DNA of 17,884 bases from Ophiocordyceps camponoti-saundersi (nom. inval.) (Eukaryota; Ascomycota; Sordariomycetes; Hypocreales; Ophiocordycipitaceae): positions 1-17,884 of the forward strand of contig PDHQ01000520.1 in the NCBI GenBank assembly GCA_003339415.1. Reading direction: 5' to 3'. The notes beneath the pieces were generated by a model that did not search any database, was not told the origin of the DNA, and was given only the letters and a program-made list of their open reading frames with translations. The position numbers and the translations under genes were made by a program. Positions 1-9,839 of the stretch are shown piece after piece (positions within the stretch are counted from its first letter, which is position 1; every line of letters begins with the position of its first letter).

Positions 1-350
1 AGTCGTCTACCTTCTCCCCTCTCCGCACTACCTACCGACTTAATCGACCTTACTCCTTAGAGCGAGTCGCCGTCTCCGGTAAACGTGATCGACTTAATAA
101 GTACCGATTCTCTCTCGTAACCTCCGTTTACCCCGGCGAAGCGACGCGAAAATTATATTATATAATAGGCTATCTTCTCCGCTATTATTACGGCTATTAA
201 TAACGCTATATTATCCTTTACTTAAGGAAGCGGACGCGTCTATGCCGGTCTTCTTACCTCCGCTATTAAAAATATATTATCCCGCTTTAGTTACCTTTAT
301 TTTAGCTATTAGCGTTATCTATTATAATAATACTAAATAGACCCTACCTC
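1..350. other. Less degraded edge with an uncertain short frame
   Basis: The first 150 bases are richer in G and C than most of the window. On the plus strand, frame 1 reads a Ser/Pro/Thr-rich stretch (starting SRLPSPLSALPTD) with few TAA/TAG codons, followed by an Ala/Ile-rich stretch to about 300. The minus strand is also fairly open across 150-300, so strand and identity are undecided. It may be the end of a relic gene that continues outside the window. I do not recognise a family. Confidence 0.25.
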
Positions 351-559
351 CCTTACCTTCCTATATTTAGTATTATTATATCTTTTCCTAGTATTTTACG
401 ATATCTAGAATTAATAGATTAAAGATATAGTTATAAATCTATATAGTAAGTATTATCTAAGATATATACTTTGGCCTAAAATTTATAATTATTTTCTATA
501 AACCTCTACTAGTATATATAGGCTTATATATAAATATATCTAAACTATCTTTATCGAAC

Positions 560-1700
560 TAAATATATATATTTTATTTAGTAGGAGCTATTCTCGTCCT
601 AATATAAGGCCCTCCGTAAGATTATCTACGATCTATGCCCTAGTCCTAACTATTTCGATATACGGCGTTTTATCCTTTATACCTAGGATATAAACTATAA
701 ATTCCGCCTAACTTTCTATCCCCTAATTATTAAAACTTTTAATATTAGTCGATTTCCTTATATCTTTCTCTAAGTATAAGATAAAGTCTAGCTAGTCCCT
801 TAATATAAAGTATTCGTAACTAGTATTATTAATATAATACTCTTATATCCTTATATAGCCTTCTTTACTAACGATATCGAATATTACGCTATATACTATC
901 GTTAGTATTATAAGCTATAGTGGTTTTTTAAATCTTTTAGCCTATATAGTAAGAATACCGATACCGGTTCCTATAACTTATCGTAAGTCTTTACGTTAAC
1001 TATTTAAACTTCCGCCCTCGTTATCTTCTATACGCTTTTTATCTTACGTTATTATCCTTATCCTAAATATTAGTAGCTAGTAACTACTCGTAAATTTATC
1101 CTTATCTTTCTAGTTTACGAACCTTTCTTTCCCCTATACCCTAATACTTAATATATCTAGTATATATTTTTAGTTATAATATCCTTAATCTAATTATATA
1201 TATAACGTTAGTTATATACGCTATTACTTATAAAATATTAGCACTACTCTTATAATATACGATAACTTACTTATTATCTTCGCTTTATAAGATATACGCC
1301 GATATGTTCTTTCGTTTATTACTTCGTTACTAGAATTATTTAATAGAGATATAGAACTTATATAAGATATACCTCTATATATAGTTTTATAAATTTAAAG
1401 GGTCCTCTCTCTTAACTATATCTTATCTTACTAGAAATTAGGTTACTACCTATATATTATATTACTTACCTCGTTTCTTTAATTTTATACGTAATCTAAT
1501 ACGAAACTTTACTATAGATAAAATAATTTATTATTACTTCTAATTCCTAACCCCGATTCGTATTATATTCTACTATTACTACTTTATCTATTATTTTATT
1601 TTTCCCGCTTAGGTTAACTATTCTATATAAATATATTTAGGCTTTTTAAGAATAAATCTGCGTTATTTAACATATCTTACTTTTATTATTTTACTTTAAA
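560..1700 (-). pseudogene. Relic reading frame, possibly LTR-retrotransposon gag/protease-like
   Basis: One minus-strand register can be followed for about 380 codons, interrupted only by TAA and TAG, the stops RIP makes from Gln and Trp codons. The upstream half (about 1700-1100) would be rich in Gln, Asn and Arg once stops are read as Gln, as gag regions often are. The downstream half contains GTGIGILTI (about 960) and, near its end (about 560-610), LILGRE followed by NKIYIFSS. The latter resembles the end of Ty3/gypsy-type retropepsins (ILGxxWL...N...I). No DTG/DSG active site, zinc knuckle, reverse transcriptase or integrase motif was found, and no LTRs are visible. It is a degraded frame for certain; the retroelement assignment is weak. 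Confidence 0.3.
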
Positions 1701-2067
1701 GTCGTTCCCTTATCGATAAATTAATATTATATATATAAATTTAGTATACTACGCTACTTATATATTGCCTACGCGTATCGTGCCTATCCTTCCCTCTTCT
1801 TATCCCTATACTAATCTTCCTCTGCGTCTAACTATATATCTATTAAAATATATATACTACTTTTATATATATAATTTATTTCTATTTATTTAAGTTCTCT
1901 TTATTAATCCCGAAATACTTTCGCGGTATTAATAAATACCCGCTTAACCTTATATAATAATTCTTTATATAATAATCGAAATAGCCTTAGGTAAGTCGCT
2001 AGTAACTTTTATATATACGTATTATACGGGTTTATACGTATTATGCCGGTCGCTTATATAGAATAAA
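1701..2067. other. AT-rich spacer before the satellite array
   Basis: TA-rich sequence without a frame I can follow. From about 1990 there is weak similarity to the array that follows (gtaagtcgctagtaactttt), which may be a decayed extra subunit. Nothing else is seen. Confidence 0.4.
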
Positions 2068-3300
2068 CTATTTTATCTAGAACTAATCTGCTATTAAGCA
2101 AGTAAGTTAGTTACTATCTTACTCGCATTACCGGTTAGTAAGAATAATATCGGCCTTTATATCTTATAACTTATAACTATTCTATTTTATAATTTTACGG
2201 ATATATCTTTAACGTAGTTAGTTTATTACTCTTTTACTTATTATATATATATATCTCTCGGTATCTATACTCGTATATATATATATACGGGTCGTCCCGT
2301 CTAATAAGCTATTTCGTAGATTTAACGGAGCTATCTCTAAGGAAGTCGATTCGTCACTATCCTTTCGGCCTTACCGGTCTCTTAGTATCGTATTTACAAG
2401 TTATTTATATCTAATAAATTATAACTATAAGCTATTTTATAATTTAATAGATCTATCTTTAACGAAGTCGGTTTATTACTATCCTCTTATCGTACTATCG
2501 TATATATATATATATATAATATAGGTTTATAGTTATCTATATATACTCGTATTTACGGGTCGTCCTATAAATAAGCTAGGGTTAAATTCAACGGAATTTT
2601 CTTTAGGCATATATATAGATTTATCGCTATCCTATCGGCCTTAACAGTCCCTAGGAATCGTATAGGTTGTTTATATTAAATAACTTATAACTATAAGCTA
2701 TTTTATTACTTAACGGATCTATCTTTAACGAGTTAAGTTCGTTACTATTTACTTATTATATAGGTCTCTTAGTATCTATTTATATATACTCGTATTTATA
2801 GGTTATCCCGTCTAATAAGCTATCTCCTAAATTTAATAAGACTTTCTTCGGGTAAGTAGATTTATTACTCCCTTATCGGTTATACCGGCCCGTTAGTATT
2901 ATACGGGTTATTTATCTCTAGTAAGTTATAACTGCGAGCTATTTTCTAAACTTTACGGGTCTATCTTTAATAGGCTAGGTTCTTTACTATCCTATATTAT
3001 ATATATATAGGTCTTATAGTATCGTATTATTATATATATATATATATATAGGTCGTCCCGTATAATAAGCTATATTATAATTTTTTTCGGATCTATCTTC
3101 GATAAAGTGGTTTCGTTATTATCTTATCGGCCGTACTAGTTTATAAGTATTCTACGGTCGTTTATTTCCTCTAATTAGCTATTTTACGGACTTTATAAAT
3201 CCGTTTTCTAGGAAGTGGCCTTAATACTATCACACCGTTATACGGGTTCTGCGGGTCTTTCGTATCGTATAGGCTATTTATATATTACTAGCTAATTTAA
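2068..3300. repeat. Satellite-like tandem array, ~122-bp subunits in ~250-bp dimers
   Basis: About eleven subunits begin with a ctattttat-like block followed by a block like acggatctatctttaacg and then tttattactatcc. Subunit starts are near 2068, 2182, 2309, 2432, 2576, 2698, 2820, 2939, 3070, 3179 and 3292, so spacing is 109-144 bp with a centre near 122. Alternate subunits are more alike. Those at 2309, 2576, 2820 and 3070 are each preceded by a gtcgtcccgtctaataagct-like block (2291, 2559, 2801, 3051). This gives a higher-order period of about 244-267 bp. Several subunits carry (TA)n runs of differing length, which explains part of the spacing variation. The array itself is RIP-mutated. No conserved reading frame is seen. 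Confidence 0.8.
2501..2519. repeat. (TA)n microsatellite inside the array
   Basis: A run of alternating T and A. A similar 20-base run lies at 3031-3050 and another of 21 bases at 7829-7849. In RIP-mutated DNA such runs can arise from former (CA)n or (TG)n tracts, because every C in (CA)n is a CpA target. Confidence 0.7.
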
Positions 3301-4372
3301 ATAATTTAACCGATTTTTTAGGTTTATGTCCTATAACTAGGTATATATATAGATAGGACGGGGTTAATATATATACTATTAGGCTATTCGTCCTATAAAT
3401 ATTCCTTTATATATATATTTAAACCTATATATATATATCCTTTTACTTTTATAATTTAGCGGCTAACGATAATTATAAGTCCCTTTAATATATAAAGTTA
3501 GTCGCCGTTAGCGTATATAAAATATAGATAACTATATAAGCTATCTACTATTTAACTTATTTCTTTATAGTATTTTTAAGACTCGCTCCTACGAAGTATA
3601 TATAAATATTCCTTATAAAATATTTATTTTAGTAATTTTTACGCTTCTCTCTATACTCTCGGCTCCGTATTCTTATCTTTTATATAACCGTTCCTATCCT
3701 CGTTAAATTACCCTTTATATCTTTATTAAGGTACTTTACGTATAATAGTTAATCTATTCTATAATAACGTTTCTATATCCTATCTTATATAACTTATTAT
3801 CTTTATAATTTACCGTCTTTCTTTTCTTTCTATTTATTTATAAATTATATATAATTAGTTTTTTCCCTTTTAACCCTAATACCTAGTATTTATATTTATT
3901 ATACCCTAATATCCTATAGCTTTTTATAATCTTAACGCTATTTTATACGTATATTCTATTTCTATTATTATCCTCCTAATTACTTATATATTATACTTCT
4001 ATCTTCTATATATATTTAAGATTCCGCAGATTCTTACTCTTCCCTCTTATTATACTTTATCCGCTTGCAAATATATCCTTATTATCTATTTCCTTTTTAA
4101 TAAATAATAGTCTACTAATTCCTTAGATTATAATTTATACCTAATATCGTCGGATTATATACTATTATCTAAAGGTGCTAACCTAACGTACTAGTAGGAT
4201 TTCTTTATATCCGAAGGTTTCCGTACTTTAACGAAATTTCTATAGGGGTATTATATTTTCTAGTTTATTTTTTTATTTTACTAATCTCTTCTCTATATCC
4301 GCTCTATTACTATCTACTATAGTTAAGAAGAGAAAAACTAATTTTATTCCCTCTCGGTATTTATTAAATAAC
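3301..4372. other. AT-rich stretch without an assignable gene
   Basis: The plus strand is pyrimidine-rich from about 3640 to 4310. A minus-strand register near 4030-4290 is moderately open and contains LLFIKKEIDNKDIF around 4085-4125, but stops are frequent elsewhere and I recognise no family. A few bases near 3462-3515 (agcggctaacg ... cgccgttagcg) look partly inverted but do not form a good stem. Confidence 0.35.
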
Positions 4373-4930
4373 GAGGGAGGGTTAGTATTACCTTAAGCAT
4401 ACTTACTAAATACCTATTACGTCTAACTTCGTAGCCTTATAGGTGACTATAGTCTTTAAATACTATAAGTTGTCTCTAGCTATACGGGTATAAGCTATAT
4501 AGTATTTCTCTATAAGGAAAGTAATAGGAAGTTATTTTCCTATAAAAAGATAAAGTAAACTATAAAAAGAAAGGTAAAAATTACTTAATCGATAAACTAA
4601 GGTTTCGAAATATATATTTAAGCTAGTAATTTATTATATTAGGGTATAAGATTTAAAATAAAGCTATAATTTCGTTAAGTATACTTTTTACTATAAATAC
4701 TCTCTAGTCTCTAAGACTCGATTTATAATATACGACTTTTAAGGTAGGTATAAACGTAACGTTAAGGGCTAATTCTACATAATTCCTTTATTTTTAAGGG
4801 AAACTAATCTACGCTATATACTTTATAATAGCCTTCTCTTATCTTAAGCACCCCTTATATCCTTATCCCCTAAGGCTCTTAATAGAAGAGACGGGCTTTA
4901 TAGTTATTTAATTAAACTATACGAAGGTTT
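4373..4930 (+). repeat. Dispersed repeat R, copy a
   Basis: This copy aligns by eye with the other R copies along most of its length. The left part has tactaaatacc..acgtctaacttcgtag, matching agatacc..gcgtaacttcttag of copy d. The middle has tctctagctata then tttcctataaaaagataaag. The right part has aaaataaagctataatttcg, agactcgatttata, gggctaattc and gggaaactaatc. Differences are mainly T/C and A/G, as RIP would produce. R has no frame I can follow and no clear terminal inverted repeats. It could be a solo LTR or a non-autonomous element. Confidence 0.65.
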
Positions 4931-4984
4931 TTTATATATCCTCTATAATACTTATTTTAATATTTTTTTGCGATATTAAATATA

Positions 4985-5165
4985 TAGCTTTTTAGATAGC
5001 TGCGAAGATAAGCTTAAGAGCTAATTACTTGCTAGATTTCGTAATAACCGCTATCTCGTCTTAATCGCCCCTCTTAACTTTATTCCTCGGAAGCTTTTTC
5101 GGGACGGGAAGTATTTAAGAACTATCTAATTAAAACCCTTCTTAGCCCCTAACCGTATTTTTTTT
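4985..5165 (+). repeat. Partial R repeat
   Basis: The stretch gctgcgaagataagcttaag then agctaattacttgct matches the right half of R copy d (gctctgaagataaggttagg, ggctaattacgtgct). Further on, gggacgggaagtatttaagaac and aaaacccttcttagcccctaa parallel its right end. Only the right-hand portion is recognisable, so it is a fragment or a second copy directly behind copy a. Confidence 0.45.
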
Positions 5166-5619
5166 ACTCTAGCGCTTATATTTTTTTCTTATACCTCTAT
5201 TACCCTTAAATATCTATCGTAAACCTACTATATTATACCTTACTTATTACTTATTAGAGAGTATATAAAAAAAAAGTAATTACGAGTTTAATATTATAGA
5301 TTTATTTATTAGATTCTTAGTATAGTAGTATCTCTCCCTTGCCGAACTTTAAATATTACTTTTAGAATTCTATTTTCTTATAATAGTATCTAAGTAATAT
5401 ATATAATTTATATTTTTTTAAACCCCTTTTATTTATTTTATTTTTATATTGCTTATATTAAATTATATTTATATAGTACCTTTTTATTCCCTTTTTCTGC
5501 CTATTTTACTTTTCCTATATTTCCTTCTAGTATTATATCTCTCCTCTTATATTTCTAATACTAAAGGGTAAAGAAAAAAAAAATATTCCTTAGACCGTTA
5601 CCTCGATACTCCTCCCTAT
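5166..5619. other. AT-rich spacer upstream of the first BTB relic
   Basis: T- and A-rich sequence with A runs at 5263-5274 and 5574-5583. Its place would be the 5' flank of the BTB relic that follows, but no promoter element can be defended in RIP-mutated DNA. Confidence 0.35.
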
Positions 5620-6409
5620 CTTTATCGGATAAAGATACCTAAGACGTATTACGAAAAATAAAGCACTAATATATATTCTTTAACCCCGAATATTCTAATC
5701 TTACTATTCTTTATTACGAGCGTATTTTCCGGGTTTATCGCGTTATATTATTTAATAACCTAATATTTCCTCGCGATCTTTATAATAAGGTATTTTTTCT
5801 TATTAATATTTTTATATCCCTCTTCTTCTAAACTTTTAATATATATATAATATAATAACTAACTTTATATATTATAAGGATCCGCTACGTTACCCGGATA
5901 ATACTATTAACCTATTAGAAGAGTAACTTTTAATTCTCTAGTGCCTCCTATAGGCTACTTATATAGATTAATATAGTAAAGAAGACTACGAAACCTACTA
6001 CTTTTCGCTAGCTAGTTATAACTTATTATTCGATTCCGAAGGAGATAACGTTATTCCTTACGCTAGCGATACCGAGCTATACGATATGTTCCTCTATCTT
6101 CGCGTTTACGAGCTAGCTCTTAAGACTAGGTCCTCTTATATCTAGCTTTTAGCTATTAAATATACCTACTAATAGATAATAGAGCACTTTTACGGCATAA
6201 ATTCTTATATTATTTTATAGCTTCTTACTTAAGTATAGACTAAATAGTCGCGAGGAGAGTCTCGACTTCGTAATAAAATATCTAAAGCTATTACTTTTAT
6301 ACTATCTAGGAAGAAAAAAATACCCGACTTATATAAGTCGTTTATACTTAAGTATCCTAAATTAATACTCTCGCTTTTAGAGTATATACTTAAGTTTAAA
6401 AGAGGGTAA
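5620..6409 (+). pseudogene. BTB/POZ-domain gene relic, copy 1
   Basis: The plus-strand frame from 5685 reads EYSNLTILYYERIFRVYRVI. This fits the start of fungal BTB/POZ domains, where SDL.I is followed by FxVHRxxLC; the Tyr in VYR would be a former His codon changed by RIP. After a phase-0 intron (5790-5878) the frame resumes at 5879 with DPLRYPDNTINLLEE, matching the D-D-P...LL region of the fold. Then come EDYETYYFSLAS and LYLRVYELALKT (about 6000-6120), like the VYxLAxKY helix that follows fungal BTB domains. It ends near 6407 with KFKRG-stop. All internal stops are TAA or TAG. Spliced length would be about 230 codons, usual for small fungal BTB proteins. BTB proteins mediate protein-protein contacts, often as cullin-3 adaptors; the role of this one is unknown. 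There is no ATG at the expected start. Confidence 0.75.
5790..5878 (+). other. Relic intron in BTB copy 1
   Basis: The 89-nt segment starts GTATTT straight after codon AAG, has an aactaac branch-site-like motif near 5852-5858, and ends AAG before GAT. Removing it joins the two BTB frames exactly (phase 0). The same arrangement is seen in the other two copies. Confidence 0.7.
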
Positions 6410-7599
6410 CTTTCTTTATAGTTTCTTTTATATAATAATTTTTATAATTATTTATTATATATTATATATATTATATCTTATAATAAACTTACGTAAAGAA
6501 AAATAGTTAATTATTACTAATTTACTTTTAAGTTATAATTACCGTCTAGATATTATTACGGCGGTTATTAATATATCTACGTCCGATACTCGTAAATATA
6601 TATATTATTTTAGCCTTAGTAACTTATACTCTAAACTCTAAAGTATATAGCCCGCGTAGGTAAGACGGTATTAAGAAAGTAGCACTACTAGCTATATTAT
6701 TATACTCGTTATATACGTTAATAGTTTAAATCGGCCGTTCTAGTTTATCTAACTAATTTTATTAGTTAATATCGCTCGGTTAAATAGGGCTAAACTATTA
6801 CGTATTATAAAAGCTTATTACTCGCCGTTTAATATTATCTACGCGTTGTCGAAAGGGGGATAAGGGATAGCGCTAATACTTACGTATACGTAATAACTAG
6901 CGCTATATAATTACGTAAACTATAATCACGTAATATCTTATTACGTTAATTTAAGATATCTCTATCGCGTAACGTTTAGGAATCTTATTATAAAGAACCT
7001 TAATAGTAACCGCTAAGGAAGGTAACCGCTTCTCTACTAAGATTTTAGTTTTTACTATACCCTCTCGGGGCCTCTCCTATCTCTACTAGCACGTTTCTTT
7101 ATATATTTTACTAAGACTTCGCCTACGAGAGTTTTTCTTTTTTTCTTTCTTTCTTATTAGCTTAGAGTCTTTATTTATAGTGCTAAATACTAATACTATC
7201 ATTTACTTAATATATTTCTAAGCTATAATAATAAACGACCTAGCGGTACCCGCTTTATATTAATTCCCTCTTATATTAATAGCACTATATACTTCCTATA
7301 AAACTCTATAACTTACGATAATATTATTTTATTAAGTTATTAAAATATATTAAAATCTACCCGTATTTTTTTACCTTTTATTAACACTTCCCTTTAATAT
7401 ATTATATATATATTATAAATATATTAATATACTATTATATAGTATATCTATATCTTTCTTCCCTTCTATTTTATATTATTATTTACTCTTCTTAGTTTCT
7501 CGTTTTATTACTCTCCTATTTTAATTTTCTTATAACTAAAAATAAATAAAAAAAAATACTTACTATATAGCTTATATTATCGTTAAGGTTTCTATTCCC
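6410..7599. other. Spacer between BTB copies 1 and 2
   Basis: The part at about 6480-6620 resembles the 3' flank of BTB copy 2 (about 8470-8620), for example ttattaatatatctacg against ttctattaatctacg, so the duplicated unit extends beyond the gene. A cluster of acgta/acgtaa motifs at 6887-6947 may be decayed CACGTG-like sites. No R copy and no traceable frame is seen in the remainder. The stretch 7150-7560 is very AT-rich. Confidence 0.45.
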
Positions 7600-8403
7600 C
7601 CTAATTCCGAATAAATAGAATAACGATCGTTATAAACGTTTACTAAGGAACCGATATATCCCCCTCTAATTTAAATATTCCGATCTCGCTATTATTTATC
7701 GTAATCGAATATTTAGAGTTTATCGCGTTATTTTATACGATAAGCTAGCCTTTTTCCGCGCTGCCTATAATAAGGTATTATTAATATAATACTATTATTC
7801 TTATAATTCCTTTCCCGTTATATCTTCTTATATATATATATATATATATTATTTAGAAAACTAATACTATATTCTATAAGAATACGTTAACTAACCTTAT
7901 AATTACTCTTAACTTATTAGAAGAGTAACCCTCTATTTTTTCCTACTTCCTCTAGGCTATTTATACTACTTCTTATAGTATAGATAACTACGAAACCTAT
8001 TACCTTTCTCTAGCTAGCCGTAACCTATCTTTTACCTCTAAAAGAGGTAGCGTTATAGTTAATAATAACTATTATAAACTACCTAATATTTTATTTTATC
8101 TTCGCGTCTATAAGTTAGCCTTAAAAACTAACGCTAGGCCTATATAAACTTACGCTAGGGAGTAAATTTACTATTATCTATATCGTTATCTTAATAGCAA
8201 GGATCCGTATTCTATCTTATAGCTTCTTACTAAGGTATAAACTAAATAGCCTAAAGGAAAATCTAGACTTCGCGATAAAATAGCTTAGTATATAGCTTAC
8301 GGTTTATCTATAATACCTAAGATACCTAAGGTATTTATATCTTTTATCCTTAAGTATCCTAGATTTAGATTATCGGTTATAAAGTATATATATTAGTATT
8401 AAG
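7600..8403 (+). pseudogene. BTB/POZ-domain gene relic, copy 2
   Basis: This is the clearest of the three copies. From 7676 it reads YSDLAIIYRNRIFRVYRVIL and then FFRAAYNK, which fits SDLxI...FxVHRxILC...FFRAAC of fungal BTB domains once His-to-Tyr and Cys-to-Tyr RIP changes are allowed. After the intron (7775-7880), exon 2 starts with eleven codons ending in AAC, then LLEE, later NYETYYLSLASRNL and FYLRVYKLALKTNAR (about 8095-8145). The last part matches LYLRVYELALKTR of copy 1. Stops inside are TAA/TAG only. The offset from copy 1 is about 1,985 bp and the 3' flanks are also similar, so this is a DNA-level duplication. No start ATG survives. Confidence 0.78.
7775..7880 (+). other. Relic intron in BTB copy 2
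   Basis: The 106-nt segment begins GTATTA after codon AAG and ends ATAAG. It contains a long (TA)n run (7829-7849), and aaaactaata near 7857-7866 could be the branch site. Exon 2 then runs exactly eleven codons to the conserved AAC, as in copies 1 and 3. Confidence 0.68.
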
Positions 8404-8671
8404 TACTAAACGTATTTTAAATATTTATTTTTAATCTAGTTATTTATATTATTCTCTTTAATATAATTTTTATCCTTTTAAATATAATAAGTTTACTTAA
8501 GTTAAAATTATACTAATTATATATCGTAACTATAGTCTACTTAAAGGTTTCTATTAATCTACGCTACTAAATATATAGTATTATAATATTAGATAGATTT
8601 AATATATATTTAAGCCGCCTACGGACTTCGCTAATAAAATAATTAAAAGTAAAGGTAGTTTAGCGGGGAAA
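8404..8671. other. 3' flank of BTB copy 2
   Basis: AT-rich sequence with no frame. It parallels the 3' flanks of copies 1 and 3: ctattaatctacg near 8550, and the last bases tttagcgg before the R repeat are also found at 10835-10842. Confidence 0.4.
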
Positions 8672-9090
8672 GAAGGATACCCTAAGTAAGCGTAGTAGAT
8701 ACCTAAGGGGCGTAATTTCTTAGGTAACTAAAATCTTTAACTAATATAAGGGGGGATCTCTAGCTATAAGGGGGAGAGCTAGATAGTAATTCTTTATAGG
8801 AAGAATAATAAGGAGTCGGTTTTCTATATAGAGATAAGAGAAGAAAGAGAAAAAAAGTCGAGAACTATTTAATTAAGTGCCGAGAGCTTAAAAATAAGTA
8901 TTTAAATTAGGAATTTATAATATATAAATATAGAGTTTAAAATAAAGTTATAAGGTTAGTAGAGAAGGTTTAGGAACTATTTAATTAAATTTTATAGGAG
9001 CTCTTAGAAATCCCTTAGCTAAGTTATGCGCTTATTTTTCTTCGGGCGTATCTATTACCGCCGCTAAAGTAGACTGCTTTTTTCGACTCA
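8672..9090 (+). repeat. Dispersed repeat R, copy b
   Basis: The first 57 bases (8672-8728) match copy d at 10847-10903 with only five differences, all transitions. The copy continues with ataaggggggatctctagct, then ctatatagagataagagaag and gaactatttaattaagtgccg. It lacks the middle-right segment of copy d but shares its right end, where ctagctaag, gcgtatctattaccgccgctaaag parallels ctagctaagg, gcgtgtccgttaccgctgctaaa. So it is an internally deleted copy. It lies about 270 bp behind BTB copy 2, as copy d does behind BTB copy 3. Confidence 0.75.
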
Positions 9091-9093
9091 TAA

Positions 9094-9108
9094 CTAACCC
9101 TAACCCTA
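9094..9108 (+). repeat. Telomere-like motif
   Basis: CTAACCCTAACCCTA equals two and a half units of the common fungal telomere repeat (TTAGGG on the other strand). It sits at the junction between R copies b and c. The motif has no CA or TG and so is immune to RIP. A chance match is possible at this length. Confidence 0.4.
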
Positions 9109-9109
9109 C

Positions 9110-9545
9110 TATACTCTATAACTAATAAGAGCGGGACCTCTAACTTTATCGGGGGGTAAGCTAAATAATAATTCCCTTTAAGTAAAAGACGGGAAGTTGT
9201 TTTTTTCTACCTAATAATAGGAGATATTAGGAGAAAAAAAAAAGGCGGAACCCTTTTAATTTTATGCTTTTAACCTTAGAGAAGGTATTTTATTTAGTAA
9301 AATCTATATAAAAGTGTAAGGTCTAAAATAAATCTATAATTTCGTTTAATATAGTTTTTACTATAAGTCCTCTATAAGACTTAACTTACGATATATAACT
9401 TTTAATATAGCTATACTACTATAAAGATATTATTAAAGGCTAATTCTTAATTAATTCCTTCCTTTCTTGAGGGAAACTAATTTATACTATAACTAGGTAA
9501 TAGCCCCTATCCTATCTTAACCGTCTTTCGTGCCCTATTATTCCG
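9110..9545 (+). repeat. Dispersed repeat R, copy c
   Basis: It aligns with copies a and d: gacctctaac..ggggggtaagc, then gtgtaaggtctaaaataaatct, actataagtcctct, acttaacttacgatatata, and ttccttcctttcttgagggaa followed by taatagcccctatcctatctta. The latter is nearly identical to copy d at 11240-11262. It directly follows copy b, so two R copies lie head to tail. Confidence 0.65.
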
Positions 9546-9839
9546 GCTAGAATATTATCCCTCTATATCGTATTATTTTATACTTTTTATAGTTTTTTAT
9601 TACTTATTTACCTAAATAGCGTTTTTATTTAGGCTCTTTAGAGTTATATAAACTTAATTTCTTATAATTTTAATATATATATCTATAATTATATCTTTTT
9701 TATTTTTTTCCGCTAAGGAAAAAAAAAAAACTCCCTTACTATATTAATATTTAACTATATATTTACACTTTTACCTCTTATTATTTTCTTCCTTTTTATC
9801 CGTACCCTTAACTCTTTTATAATAGGAATAAATTAATCC

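Noticed and set aside
1..350. Firm call of a protein-coding gene end on the plus strand
   Set aside because: Both strands are similarly open over 150-300 and no family is recognised, so only an uncertain note is given.
3029..3050. Origin of replication or promoter from TA-rich runs
   Set aside because: TA richness is the general result of RIP here and gives no specific evidence for an origin or promoter.
2068..3300. CRISPR array
   Set aside because: The repeats are ~122-bp head-to-tail subunits without unique spacers between short repeats, and the DNA is fungal in character.
4985..5165. Separate novel element
   Set aside because: The readable parts match the right half of repeat R, so it is treated as a partial R copy.
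6887..6947. Cluster of acgta/acgtaa palindrome-like motifs, possible CACGTG sites or terminal repeats
   Set aside because: TA enrichment makes such short palindromes common, and no paired terminal repeat was found.
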